Shown here piece after piece: positions 47,034-54,452 of a DNA stretch of 64,000 nucleotides. The stretch spans positions 2,604,001 to 2,668,000 of the forward strand of contig CAWCUZ010000001.1 in assembly GCA_963798795.1 (NCBI GenBank), written 5' to 3'. The stretch is from CAWCUZ01 sp963798795 (GTDB lineage Bacteria; Acidobacteriota; Vicinamibacteria; Vicinamibacterales; SCN-69-37). The position numbers and the translations under genes are program-made. The notes beneath the pieces are model-generated. The model did not search any database and had not been told where the DNA came from. It saw only the letters and a list, made by a program, of their open reading frames with translations. Every line of letters begins with the position of its first letter. The stretch's first letter is position 1.

Positions 47034-47516
47034 ATGACGATTGGCAAAGCCTCGGCACTCGCCCTGGGCATGGCAGGGGCCATGGCGCTCGGCGTATGGA
47101 TTTCGCCCTACGTTCGCGGCGCCGGTACCGGCGTCGAGGAGCAGCACGCCGCCGGCCGCTCGACTACCGCGACCACCGCGGCCGAAGGCAACGAGCATCA
47201 GATGGCGCGCCAGGCCGTGCCGGCGGTCGCGCCCGATTCGGCGGCGCTGCACGCGCGCCTGAAGCCGGTGCTCCGGAACGGCACGAACGTGAATCTGGCG
47301 GCGGACGGCTTCAAGAGCGGCGAGCTGTTCGCGACCGTGGCGCACGCCGCGCAGAACACGGACATCCCGTTCGTGCTGCTGAAGCACCGGGTGCTCAACG
47401 AACGCAAGAGCCTGGCGGCCGCGATCCGCGAGTCGAACCCCGACCTGAACGCGCCGGTCGAAGCCGCCAGGGCCCGCGCGGAAGCACAGGCCGACCTCGC
47501 CCGGATCAGCGGATAG
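47034..47516 (+). CDS. Small exported protein of unknown function
   Basis: 160 residues beginning MTIGKASALALGMAGAMALG with one hydrophobic signal/anchor segment, then a Thr/Ala-rich linker (GRSTTATTAAEGNEHQMARQ) and a helical C-terminal part (LRNGTNVNLAADGFKSGELF, ATVAHAAQNTDIPFVLLKHR, VLNERKSLAAAIRESNPDL). GTNVNLAADGFKSGELFATVAHAAQ-like wording suggests a conserved helical domain I cannot name. GGAGG at 47023-47027 lies six bases before the ATG and decides this start. Divergent from the patatin. Confidence 0.7.
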   Translation: MTIGKASALALGMAGAMALGVWISPYVRGAGTGVEEQHAAGRSTTATTAAEGNEHQMARQAVPAVAPDSAALHARLKPVLRNGTNVNLAADGFKSGELFATVAHAAQNTDIPFVLLKHRVLNERKSLAAAIRESNPDLNAPVEAARARAEAQADLARISG

Positions 47517-47594
47517 CCGCGGCCTGCGGACTGGCGCGGGAGCGCCGTGACCAGCGTCTCCCGCGCCGGTCGATTCTGTGCCGCCGTTCGGGGA

Positions 47595-47600
47595 TAGAAT
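47595..47600 (+). promoter_or_regulatory. -10-like TAGAAT before the PGM1-type ligase gene
   Basis: TAGAAT ends nine bases before the GTG start, again implying a transcript that begins at or within a few bases of the start codon. No ribosome binding site or clear -35 was seen. Confidence 0.45.
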
Positions 47601-47609
47601 CGGGCGGCC

Positions 47610-49124
47610 GTGACCGTCGCGCCCCACGACGATTTTGCCGCCCTCCAACGGAAGCTGGTTCCGCTGTGGCGGTCGATTCAGAGCTTCAATCAGGATTCCC
47701 AGACGATTGTCGTCGTGCCCTCGATGGGGGTCGACTCCGACATGTCGGGCGTGCGGCAGCAGGCGTATGAGGAGCGCTTCCTCTTTCTGCTGCTCCTCCT
47801 CCGCCAGCCGCGCGCCCGGCTCGTGTACGTGACCTCGCAGGCGATCCATCCCGAGATCGTCGACTACTACCTCGGCCTGCTGCCGGGCGTGATTGCCAGC
47901 CACGCGAAGAAACGGCTGTTCCTCGTCTCGCCGCTCGACGGCTCGCCCGGGCCGCTGACGCAGAAGATCCTGGACCGGCCGCGGCTGCTGTCCGAGATCC
48001 GCGCGCTCGTCATCGATCCCGACCGGGCGCACCTGGTGCCCTACACCACGACCGTGAAGGAGCGGGAGCTGGCGCTGCGGCTCGGCATCCCGATGTACGG
48101 CGCCGATCCCGCCCTGTTCCCGCTGGGCACGAAATCCGGCGCGCGCAGGATTTTCGCGGAAGAGGGCGTGCCGCACCCCATGGGCGTCGACGGGCTCAAC
48201 ACGATCGATGACATCGTCGCTGCGATCGTGTCGCTGCGTGAGCGCAAGCCCGGCCTTCAGAAAGTCATCGTCAAGCTGAACGAGGGTGTGTCGGGCGAGG
48301 GCAACGCCGGCATCGACCTGGCCGGCCTGCCGGCGCCGGGCGATCCAGGCGAGCGACGCGCCGTGGACGCGCGCGTGCGCGCGATGTCGTTCGAACTGCC
48401 GTCGATGACACTCGACGCCTACACGGCCAAGCTCGCCGAACGCGGCGGTGTCGTGGAGGAACGGATCGGCGGCCGGGAGTTCCGGAGCCCCAGCGCACAG
48501 CTTCGCGTCACACCGCTGGGCGCCGTGGAGGCCCTGTCGACGCACGACCAGCTCCTCGGCGGCGCCAGCGGCCAGACCTACCTCGGGTGCCGCTTCCCGG
48601 CGAACGCCGCGTACGCCCCGGCCATCATGCGCGAAGCGCTCAAAGTGGGCCGCCGGCTGATGAAGGAAGGCGTGCTCGGCCGGTTCGCGCTCGATTTCGT
48701 CGCCGTGCGCAACGCACGCGACGAATGGGACGTGTACGCCATCGAGATCAACCTCCGGAAGGGCGGCACGACGCATCCCTTTCTCACGCTGCAGTTCCTC
48801 ACCGACGGCCGCTACGACGCGGAGACGGGCGGGTTCGCCACGCCGGGCGGCGTCGCGAAGTGCTTCGTGGCGAGCGACCACGTGCAGTCGCCGCTCTATC
48901 GCGCGTTCACGCACGAGGACCTCTTCGACCTGGCAGCGCGCCACGGACTGCACTTCGACCAGGCGCGCCAGACCGGCGTGGTGTTTCACATGATGAATGC
49001 GATCGGCGAAACCGGGTCCGTCGGCCTGACCGCCGTCGCGAACAGCGCCGACGAGGCCGAGGCTCTGTACGAGAAGACGCTGCAGGCGCTCGACCTGGAA
49101 GCGAAACGCGCGCTTCAGGCCTGA
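47610..49124 (+). CDS. PGM1-type ATP-grasp peptide/amide ligase
   Basis: 504 residues. The N-terminal part (TIVVVPSMGVDSDMSGVRQQ, RLVYVTSQAIHPEIVDYYLG) is a pre-ATP-grasp Rossmann-like domain. The ATP-grasp core has LFPLGTKSGARRIFAEEGVP, VIVKLNEGVSGEGNAGIDL, VVEERIGGREFRSPSAQL and DVYAIEINLRKGGTTHPFLT, where the EIN and Arg-Lys residues bind Mg-ATP. The C-terminal helical domain (VFHMMNAIGETGSVGLTAVA) matches what I know of the pheganomycin ligase PGM1 family (PreAtp-grasp, ATP-grasp, PGM1_C). PGM1 joins a non-proteinogenic amino acid to a ribosomal peptide; stand-alone homologues are common and unexplained. No precursor peptide gene is visible beside it. GTG start. Confidence 0.82.
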   Translation: MTVAPHDDFAALQRKLVPLWRSIQSFNQDSQTIVVVPSMGVDSDMSGVRQQAYEERFLFLLLLLRQPRARLVYVTSQAIHPEIVDYYLGLLPGVIASHAKKRLFLVSPLDGSPGPLTQKILDRPRLLSEIRALVIDPDRAHLVPYTTTVKERELALRLGIPMYGADPALFPLGTKSGARRIFAEEGVPHPMGVDGLNTIDDIVAAIVSLRERKPGLQKVIVKLNEGVSGEGNAGIDLAGLPAPGDPGERRAVDARVRAMSFELPSMTLDAYTAKLAERGGVVEERIGGREFRSPSAQLRVTPLGAVEALSTHDQLLGGASGQTYLGCRFPANAAYAPAIMREALKVGRRLMKEGVLGRFALDFVAVRNARDEWDVYAIEINLRKGGTTHPFLTLQFLTDGRYDAETGGFATPGGVAKCFVASDHVQSPLYRAFTHEDLFDLAARHGLHFDQARQTGVVFHMMNAIGETGSVGLTAVANSADEAEALYEKTLQALDLEAKRALQA

Positions 49125-49135
49125 AGGGCTGTTGC

Positions 49136-50017
49136 TCACTCGGGGCCGATCGCCTCGACCGGGCCACCGGGTCGGTCCCTGGGGATCGGGGACCGATCCG
49201 TCCTCACTCGATGGGCTTTGCGACGGCGTGCCTGCACGCGCCGCCACGCTTCCCAGACGTTGCCGGCCAGGACGCCCGCCAGCAGGTAGTACGCGGCGCC
49301 GATCCACTCGAAGACGACGTAGCTGACGACGGCCACGATGGCGCCGCAGATGATCTGGTCGCGAGAGCGCACCGGTGACGTCGGCGGATCCGTGAGAATG
49401 AAGAACGCGAAGAACAGCACCGCATGCAGATCGGGCGCGCGGTAGATCTCCGCGACGCGCGCGGGATCCGCCGCGAAGGCGGTGACCGTGAAGAGCAGAT
49501 AGTAGCCGCCCAGGAACGAGAGGACGAGCGGCATCTTGTTGACGCGATCGGCGATGAACAGTCCGGCCGCCGAGAGCACCATCAGCGCCGGCAGCGGCAG
49601 GTCCGGCAGGGCGCCCCACCAGCTCTGACCCGTGTCGAAGACATAGAAGGTCGCGACCAGCGCCAGCGCCGCCGGGTTGAACACGTTCGCGCTGCGCGTG
49701 CGGACGGCGTACTTGCTGAGCACGCCGATGACGGCGATGCCGGTCGTGACCAGCCACGGCTCCTGCGGACTGAGCACCATCGCCACAATCAAGCCGGTGA
49801 GCAGGGCGCCGCTCGGAAAGACCCAGACGCCTTCACGCCACCGCAGAATGGGCGCGTCCACCAGCATGGCCGCGGCAGCCGCGGCGGCGAGCCCGGGCAG
49901 CACCACGGACGGCCCCTCGGCCGGCGCGGCAATCGCCGCCAGCAGAACCAGAACGATCGTCAGCAGGCCCTTAGGCGTGCGGAAGAATCGCCGAATCGCC
50001 CGGGGCTGTCGTCGCAT
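49136..50017 (-). CDS. NqrB/RnfD-like membrane protein
   Basis: 293 residues, about eight helices. Family blocks are WVFPSGALLTGLIVAMVLSP, LSKYAVRTRSANVFNPAALA (N-x-F-N-P-A-A), FIADRVNKMPLVLSFLGGYY and FFAFFILTDPPTSPVRSRDQ. It resembles the NQR2/RnfD/RnfE fold without the rest of an Rnf or Nqr complex. The usual flavinylation sequence SGAT of NqrB/RnfD is not obvious, so FMN attachment here is not proven. The ATG at 50017 overlaps the ApbE gene by 47 bases, and the order FMN-binding protein, ApbE, RnfD-like points to a membrane flavin electron-transfer module. The C terminus is Arg/Lys-rich. Confidence 0.82.
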   Translation of the reverse strand: MRRQPRAIRRFFRTPKGLLTIVLVLLAAIAAPAEGPSVVLPGLAAAAAAAMLVDAPILRWREGVWVFPSGALLTGLIVAMVLSPQEPWLVTTGIAVIGVLSKYAVRTRSANVFNPAALALVATFYVFDTGQSWWGALPDLPLPALMVLSAAGLFIADRVNKMPLVLSFLGGYYLLFTVTAFAADPARVAEIYRAPDLHAVLFFAFFILTDPPTSPVRSRDQIICGAIVAVVSYVVFEWIGAAYYLLAGVLAGNVWEAWRRVQARRRKAHRVRTDRSPIPRDRPGGPVEAIGPE

Positions 50018-50954
50018 CGCGCGTCTCGTGGAAGTCGTAGCGGCCGCGCATGAGCGGCGTCGCCACCCATTCGAGCTCGGGCGTCATCAGAAACCCGTCC
50101 GCCCCGTGGCGCCGGAGCAGCGCGAGTCCGTCGGCCGGACCCAGCACGAAGGCGGCAGTCGCCAACCCGTCGGCCGCCATCGCCGAGGGGGCCACGACCG
50201 TCGCGCTCGCCAGCGCCGCGGCCGATGCGCCCGTCCTGGGATCGAGGATGTGATGCCCGTCCCGGCCGCCTGACGCGCGCCGCTCGTAGTCCCCCGACGT
50301 GCACACCGCGGCGTTCGACACGCGGATGGCCGCGACCGGCCCGCCACCGCGCGGATGCCGGATGCCCACCCGCCAGGGCCCGCCCGCCGCGCGCCGCCCG
50401 CCCAGATACAGGTCGCCGCCGGCGTCGATGACGAAATTCTCGAGCGAGGCCAGCTCGCGCGCGGCCAGATCCACCGCCAGTCCCTTCGCGACGGCGCCGA
50501 GGTCGAGCACGAGCGGCCGTGTCAGGGCGATCGTCCGCCGATCGCGATCGATGGCGACGTCGCGGTAGCTGACACCCGCCGGCGCGATGACCGCCGTCCG
50601 TTGTGCCCGCCCGGTCCGGTACTCGCGGTTGAAACCGCGCGCTTCCATCTCGAGGCCGAGCGTGGGATCGAAGGCGCCGCCGGTTTCGGCCGCGAGCGCC
50701 AGCGCGAACGCGACCGCCTCGAAGAGGATGGCGCTCGCCGGCCGCGCATCGCCGGCGTGCGCGGTGAGCTGCATCAGCTCGCTCTGCGGATCGAATCGGG
50801 TGCAGCGCGCCTCGACCTCGTCGAACCAGCCGAACGCCCGGTCGAGAGCGGCGCGCACGACGCGGTCGTCGGCTGGACAATCCCCGGGCCCGGCGACGTC
50901 GATCGAGACGATGGTCCCCATCGACGGCGCACTGCGGCGATGGCCGGCGGTCAC
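49971..50954 (-). CDS. apbE: FAD:protein FMN transferase (ApbE)
   Basis: 327 residues. ApbE covalently attaches FMN from FAD to Thr/Ser of target proteins. Motifs: SMGTIVSIDVAG, RFDPQSELMQL, LDLGAVAKGLAVDLAARELA, FVIDAGGDLYLGG, VCTSGDYERRASGG, HHILDPRTG, and ATVVAPSAMAADGLATAAFV with the Mg-binding Asp. Complete by inspection. The GTG start at 50954 overlaps the FMN-binding gene stop in GTGA. Odd feature: the N terminus (MTAGHRRSAPSMGT) has no signal peptide or lipobox, whereas most ApbE proteins for membrane targets are exported. Confidence 0.92.
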   Translation of the reverse strand: MTAGHRRSAPSMGTIVSIDVAGPGDCPADDRVVRAALDRAFGWFDEVEARCTRFDPQSELMQLTAHAGDARPASAILFEAVAFALALAAETGGAFDPTLGLEMEARGFNREYRTGRAQRTAVIAPAGVSYRDVAIDRDRRTIALTRPLVLDLGAVAKGLAVDLAARELASLENFVIDAGGDLYLGGRRAAGGPWRVGIRHPRGGGPVAAIRVSNAAVCTSGDYERRASGGRDGHHILDPRTGASAAALASATVVAPSAMAADGLATAAFVLGPADGLALLRRHGADGFLMTPELEWVATPLMRGRYDFHETRDATTAPGDSAILPHA

Positions 50955-51847
50955 TTCGCCTTCGCGAGGGCTTCGACGACCGCGTAATAGAACGCGTTGG
51001 TGCTTTGCGTGGCGCCCGAGACGTAGTCCACTTCAGGACTCTGGCGGCTCACGACCTGTGGCGGAAGCGCGGCAATCCACGAGCACGAGTATCGCGTCAG
51101 ACAGCGGCTGATCGTCGCCGATGCAATCCGTCCGGCCTCGATGACGACCGTCGCCTGGATGTCACCGTGGCGCGAGGTGCCCCAGCCCGTGTACGTGCCG
51201 TCCTTGTACTGCGCCGCGGGCGGAGGCGGAGGATCCGGCGCCGGTGGTGTTGCCGGAATCGCCGGATCGGCCGAGGTTGCCGGGACCACGGCAATGGCGG
51301 GATTTGCGGTGGTGCCGACGGAGGTTGGCGCTGCGGGCTTCGAGGCAGTGGCCGGCGTCGCGACCGGGGCAAACACGGACGCCACACCCGAGCCGGACGC
51401 CGCCGGCGGCCTCGACGCAGATGACGGCGCCTGCGGGTCGTCGTCCGACTGTTTCCGGGCGTCGTCGCGTGCGGGCGCGCTCGCGGCCGGATGGGCGCCT
51501 TCCACCCTCGCGGGCTCCGTCGAGTCCAAGGCCGTGCCGGCCGGCTTCGTGGCCCGCCGCGTCTCTGCCGAACGTCCGGCGGCCGACACGACGGGTTCGG
51601 GTGCCGCCGGCTTGTCGTCGGCCGGCTCGAGGGCGGACTCGACCGTCGGCGGAAGCGCCACCGGCGAGGGTAGCGCCGCCGAGAGCGAAGCCGGCGGGCC
51701 GGGCAGGTGCGTCCGCTGTCGTCCGGCTTCTTCGGCGAACCGATCCGCGGCGGGCCTGGTGCGCTGATAGCCCGCGGCATAGACCGTGAGCACCGCGGCC
51801 GAACCCAGCGCGAGCAGACTGTTCGCGACTCTCGAAGACTTTCCCAT
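50951..51847 (-). CDS. FMN-binding domain protein, predicted flavinylation target
   Basis: 298 residues: a short N-terminal helix (RVANSLLALGSAAVLTVYAA) as signal/anchor, a ~180-residue Ala/Pro/Thr/Ser-rich linker (KPAAPTSVGTTANPAIAVVP type), and a C-terminal FMN_bind domain beginning YKDGTYTGWGTSRHGDIQAT, with SRCLTRYSCSWIAALP and VDYVSGATQSTNAFYYAV. SGAT (acceptor Thr about residue 280) is the ApbE target sequence. The long disordered linker would let the domain reach through the periplasm. Start ATG 51847; the longer upstream frame (GPEGPEG...) is translation of a DNA repeat. A TATGAT -10-like box lies at 51880-51875. First gene of the flavin module. Confidence 0.88.
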   Translation of the reverse strand: MGKSSRVANSLLALGSAAVLTVYAAGYQRTRPAADRFAEEAGRQRTHLPGPPASLSAALPSPVALPPTVESALEPADDKPAAPEPVVSAAGRSAETRRATKPAGTALDSTEPARVEGAHPAASAPARDDARKQSDDDPQAPSSASRPPAASGSGVASVFAPVATPATASKPAAPTSVGTTANPAIAVVPATSADPAIPATPPAPDPPPPPAAQYKDGTYTGWGTSRHGDIQATVVIEAGRIASATISRCLTRYSCSWIAALPPQVVSRQSPEVDYVSGATQSTNAFYYAVVEALAKAK

Positions 51848-51934
51848 GGTTCCGTGCCGGTTCGACCGGCCGAAATCATAGACGACGGCCGGGGGCCGTC
51901 CGTAACAGGGGGGTCCAGGTCCCTCGGGTCCCTC

Positions 51935-52043
51935 GGGTCCCTCAGGTCCCTCGGGTCCCTCGGGTCCGAGGCACCGCGATCCTCCGATCGGCAATTGACG
52001 ATAGCCCGATCACGCTGGGCGATGGCCAATCGACGATTGCCGG
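51935..52043. repeat. Left inverted repeat of the ECF42 cassette
   Basis: About 105 bases that recur in reverse complement at 54,342-54,450 with roughly ten mismatches (about 90% identity by eye). Its outer end is a 9-bp tandem repeat TCCCTCGGG (five units from 51920); the inner part contains CACCGCGATCCTCCGATCGG and a run ending ATGGCCAATCGACGATTGCC. It lies between the doxX stop and the FMN-binding gene. Not coding. Confidence 0.88.
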
Positions 52044-52088
52044 CGCCTGGCGTCAGGTTCGCGGAACGCGCGGACGCCTGGCGCTCGC

Positions 52089-52523
52089 TCAAAGAAGCCG
52101 GCGCACGACCGCCCGTTCCTCGAACCTTCGGATCCTCGCACCTTCGGCCCTTCCGGGAGTGCACAGGTCCCATCGTCCGCGGGCAACCGAAGCGGTCAGC
52201 ACACCGACGACCAGCGGCAACAGGGCCGGGACGACGCCGATGGACGCCAGCGTCAGGGTGGCCGCGCCGGCCATGATGATCGTCAGACCCAGGGCCGCGA
52301 CCGGCGTCAGGCCCGGCAGTACGCGAAGGGCCTGCGGCAGAATGAGGCCCGCCGCTCCCAGCACTTCCATCAGCCCGATGAACCGCAGGAAACCACCTGG
52401 CAGGGTCACCGGCCCCTTCAGGGCGTCGAGTGGCATGGCCAGCTTGGCTCCGCCCGCGAACAGAAACAGCCCCGCCAGCAGCCCCTGAACCACCCACAGC
52501 CACGTGTTGAATCGAACGCGCAT
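52089..52523 (-). CDS. DoxX-family membrane protein
   Basis: 144 residues with four helices: TWLWVVQGLLAGLFLFAGGA, FLRFIGLMEVLGAAGLILP, TPVAALGLTIIMAGAATLTL and GVVPALLPLVVGVLTASVAR. The FAGGAKLAMPLDA near the first helix and the GLMEVLGAAGL helix are typical of DoxX-like proteins, whose role is mostly unknown (some relate to quinone/redox stress). RBS GGAGGA sits seven bases before the ATG. Divergent from the ECF42 sigma gene and preceded by a promoter of the same type as the sigma promoter. Confidence 0.85.
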   Translation of the reverse strand: MRVRFNTWLWVVQGLLAGLFLFAGGAKLAMPLDALKGPVTLPGGFLRFIGLMEVLGAAGLILPQALRVLPGLTPVAALGLTIIMAGAATLTLASIGVVPALLPLVVGVLTASVARGRWDLCTPGRAEGARIRRFEERAVVRRLL

Positions 52524-52543
52524 CGTTTCGTCCTCCCATCCAC

Positions 52544-52572
52544 TGGTCGAACGGACCGTCGCGCAATCGACA
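52544..52572 (-). promoter_or_regulatory. ECF42-type promoter reading towards doxX
   Basis: On the minus strand TGTCGA (52572-52567), 17-base spacer, CGACCA (52549-52544). This matches the ECF42 promoter pattern I remember (-35 TGTCGA, -10 CGA(C/T)). The start codon of doxX is 20 bases downstream with an RBS between. Same arrangement, base for base in both boxes, as the opposite promoter. Confidence 0.7.
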
Positions 52573-52616
52573 GCCCCCCAACATCACAAATCGCAAATCA
52601 CAAATCACCAGTGCCG

Positions 52617-52644
52617 TGTCGATCTCCCCCTCCTCCCTTCGACC
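52617..52644 (+). promoter_or_regulatory. ECF42-type promoter reading towards the sigma gene
   Basis: TGTCGA (52617-52622), 17-base spacer, CGACC (52640-52644). It mirrors the doxX promoter. The transcript would start about 100 bases before the sigma GTG and include a 28-codon open frame (52661-52747). Suggests that the sigma factor drives its own gene. Confidence 0.7.
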
Positions 52645-52756
52645 ACCCTCCAGGAAGAAGATGCGCGTGGGCGAAGCGAGGCGGGCGGGCCTGGCGCACG
52701 GAGCGCCGGGCCGACCGGCTTGCGGAAGGACGGTGGCGGTGATGTGATCGGTCGGC

Positions 52757-53998
52757 GTGACGCCGACCGACGCCATCCAGGAAACGGTGAGCGCCGTCTA
52801 TCGCGCCGAATCGCGGCGCGTGCTCGCCACGCTGATCCGCCTGCTCGGCGATTTCGACGCGGCCGAGGAAGCGCTGCACGACGCGTTCCGGGCCGCGCTC
52901 GAGCAGTGGCCCGAGCGCGGCGTGCCGTCGAATCCGCGCGCGTGGCTCGTGTCCACGGGCCGCTTCAAGGCCATCGACGCCCTGCGCCGGCGGGCGCGGT
53001 TCGACGCGCTGGACACCGCGGGCGTGGAACCGGCCGTCGAGGATACGGCGGCCTGGGCGGATCCCGAGGCGGTGGAAGACGACCGGCTCCGGCTGATCTT
53101 CACCTGCTGCCACCCGGCGCTCGCGCCGGCCGCTCAGATCGCGCTCACGCTGCGGGAAGTCTGTGGCCTGACGACGGAGGAAATCGCACGCGCGTTCCTG
53201 ATGCCCGCGCCGACGCTGGCGCAGCGAATCGTCCGGGCCAAGGCCACGATCCGCGACGCGCGTATTCCGTACGAGGTCCCGGCGCGCGCCGAGCTGGCCG
53301 ATCGGCTCGATGCGGTGCTCAGCGTCATCTACCTCGTCTTCAACGAGGGATACGCCGCCTCGTCGGGCGCCACGGTGACGCGGCACGACCTGTCGGCGGA
53401 GGCGATCCGGCTCGGGCGGCTGCTCGTCGAGCTGCTGCCGGAACCCGAGGCGGTCGGCCTGCTCGCCCTGATGCTGCTGCACGACTCGCGCCGTGCGGCG
53501 CGTGCGTCCGCAGCGGGCGACCTGATCCTCCTCGAGGATCAGGACCGCTCGCTGTGGAACCGCGGGCAGGTGGTCGAGGGCGCGCGGCTCGTGCGCCAGT
53601 CACTCGCCTCGAACCGCGCCGGGCCGTACGCGATCCAGGCGGCGATTGCCGCGGTTCATGCCGACGCACCGGCGGCGGGGGCGACCGACTGGCGGGAGAT
53701 CGCGGCGCTCTATGACGTGCTGCTGCGCGTGGCGCCGTCGCCAGTGGTGGAGCTGAATCGCGCGGTCGCCGTCGCCATGCGGGATGGACCGGCCGCCGGG
53801 CTGGCCCTGGTTGACGCCATCCTGGACCGGGGCGACCTGCTGGACTATCGCCTCGCCCATGCCGCGCGCGCCGACTTTCTCCGGCGGCTGGACCGTCCGG
53901 TCGACGCGCGGCGGGCCTACGAACGGGCGCTGGCGCTCACACAGCAGGAACCGGAGCGCCGGTTCCTGCAAGGCAGGCTTGAGGAGCTGTCGACATGA
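52757..53998 (+). CDS. ECF42-group RNA polymerase sigma factor
   Basis: 413 residues. Sigma region 2 (ESRRVLATLIRLLGDFDAAE, EALHDAFRAALEQWPERGVP, NPRAWLVSTGRFKAIDALRR), a linker, sigma region 4 (IFTCCHPALAPAAQIALTLR, EVCGLTTEEIARAFLMPAPT, LAQRIVRAKATIRDARIPYE), then a ~240-residue C-terminal helical extension (SVIYLVFNEGYAASSGATVT, LLHDSRRAARASAAGDLILL, PSPVVELNRAVAVAMRDGPA). The extension (DUF6596/TPR-like) is the mark of the ECF42 group, which has no classical anti-sigma factor; the extension is thought to control activity. GTG start; the 3' end overlaps the DGPF gene in ATGA. Confidence 0.92.
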   Translation: MTPTDAIQETVSAVYRAESRRVLATLIRLLGDFDAAEEALHDAFRAALEQWPERGVPSNPRAWLVSTGRFKAIDALRRRARFDALDTAGVEPAVEDTAAWADPEAVEDDRLRLIFTCCHPALAPAAQIALTLREVCGLTTEEIARAFLMPAPTLAQRIVRAKATIRDARIPYEVPARAELADRLDAVLSVIYLVFNEGYAASSGATVTRHDLSAEAIRLGRLLVELLPEPEAVGLLALMLLHDSRRAARASAAGDLILLEDQDRSLWNRGQVVEGARLVRQSLASNRAGPYAIQAAIAAVHADAPAAGATDWREIAALYDVLLRVAPSPVVELNRAVAVAMRDGPAAGLALVDAILDRGDLLDYRLAHAARADFLRRLDRPVDARRAYERALALTQQEPERRFLQGRLEELST

Positions 53999-54327
53999 AG
54001 TACCTGTGCCTGGTCTATCTGGAAGGCGACAAACTGCGCACGGTTCCGGACCGCGAATGCGCCGACAGCGGCGCCCGCCTGCGCGAGCGCGGCGTCCTGG
54101 TGGCGGCCGAAGCGCTGCAGCCCGTCGACACGGCCACGACCGTCCGCGTCCGGCACGGCAAAGTGACCGTCACCGACGGTCCGTTCGCCGAAACCAAGGA
54201 GCAACTGGCCGGCTTCTACCTGATCGACGCGCACGACCTGAACGAGGCGATCGCGATCGCCGGCCGGATCCCGCCCGCCCGCGAAGGCTCGATCGAAGTG
54301 CGGCCGATGAGAGAACTGGAACCCTGA
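53995..54327 (+). CDS. DGPF/YCII-related protein
   Basis: 110 residues, MKYLCLVYLEGDKLRTVPDR, then LRERGVLVAAEALQPVDTAT and VTVTDGPFAETKEQLAGFYL, IDAHDLNEAIAIAGRIP. DGPFAETKEQL is the DGPF signature of the YCII-related fold. These proteins are the standard genomic partner of ECF42 sigma factors; biochemical role unknown. Overlaps the sigma stop by four bases, so production is coupled. Its stop is followed directly by the right inverted repeat. Confidence 0.9.
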   Translation: MKYLCLVYLEGDKLRTVPDRECADSGARLRERGVLVAAEALQPVDTATTVRVRHGKVTVTDGPFAETKEQLAGFYLIDAHDLNEAIAIAGRIPPAREGSIEVRPMRELEP

Positions 54328-54341
54328 ACCCGAAGGTCGCA

Positions 54342-54450
54342 CCGGCCATCGTCGATTGGCCATCTCCAAGCGTGATCGGCCTATTGTCAATCGGCGATCG
54401 GAGGATCGCGGTGCTTCGGACCCGAGGGACCTGAGGGACCCGAGGGACCC
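54342..54450. repeat. Right inverted repeat of the ECF42 cassette
   Basis: Reverse-complement match of 51,935-52,043 (about 90% by eye), with GATCGGAGGATCGCGGTGC and the 9-bp units CCCGAGGGA at the outer end. It fills the gap between the convergent DGPF and ppk stops. Not coding. Confidence 0.88.
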
Positions 54451-54452
54451 GC

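Noticed and set aside
51848..51994. Collagen-like GPEGPEG N terminus of the FMN-binding protein
   Set aside because: It comes from a 9-bp DNA repeat (TCCCTCGGG) in the intergenic inverted repeat; the real start with signal helix is ATG 51847.
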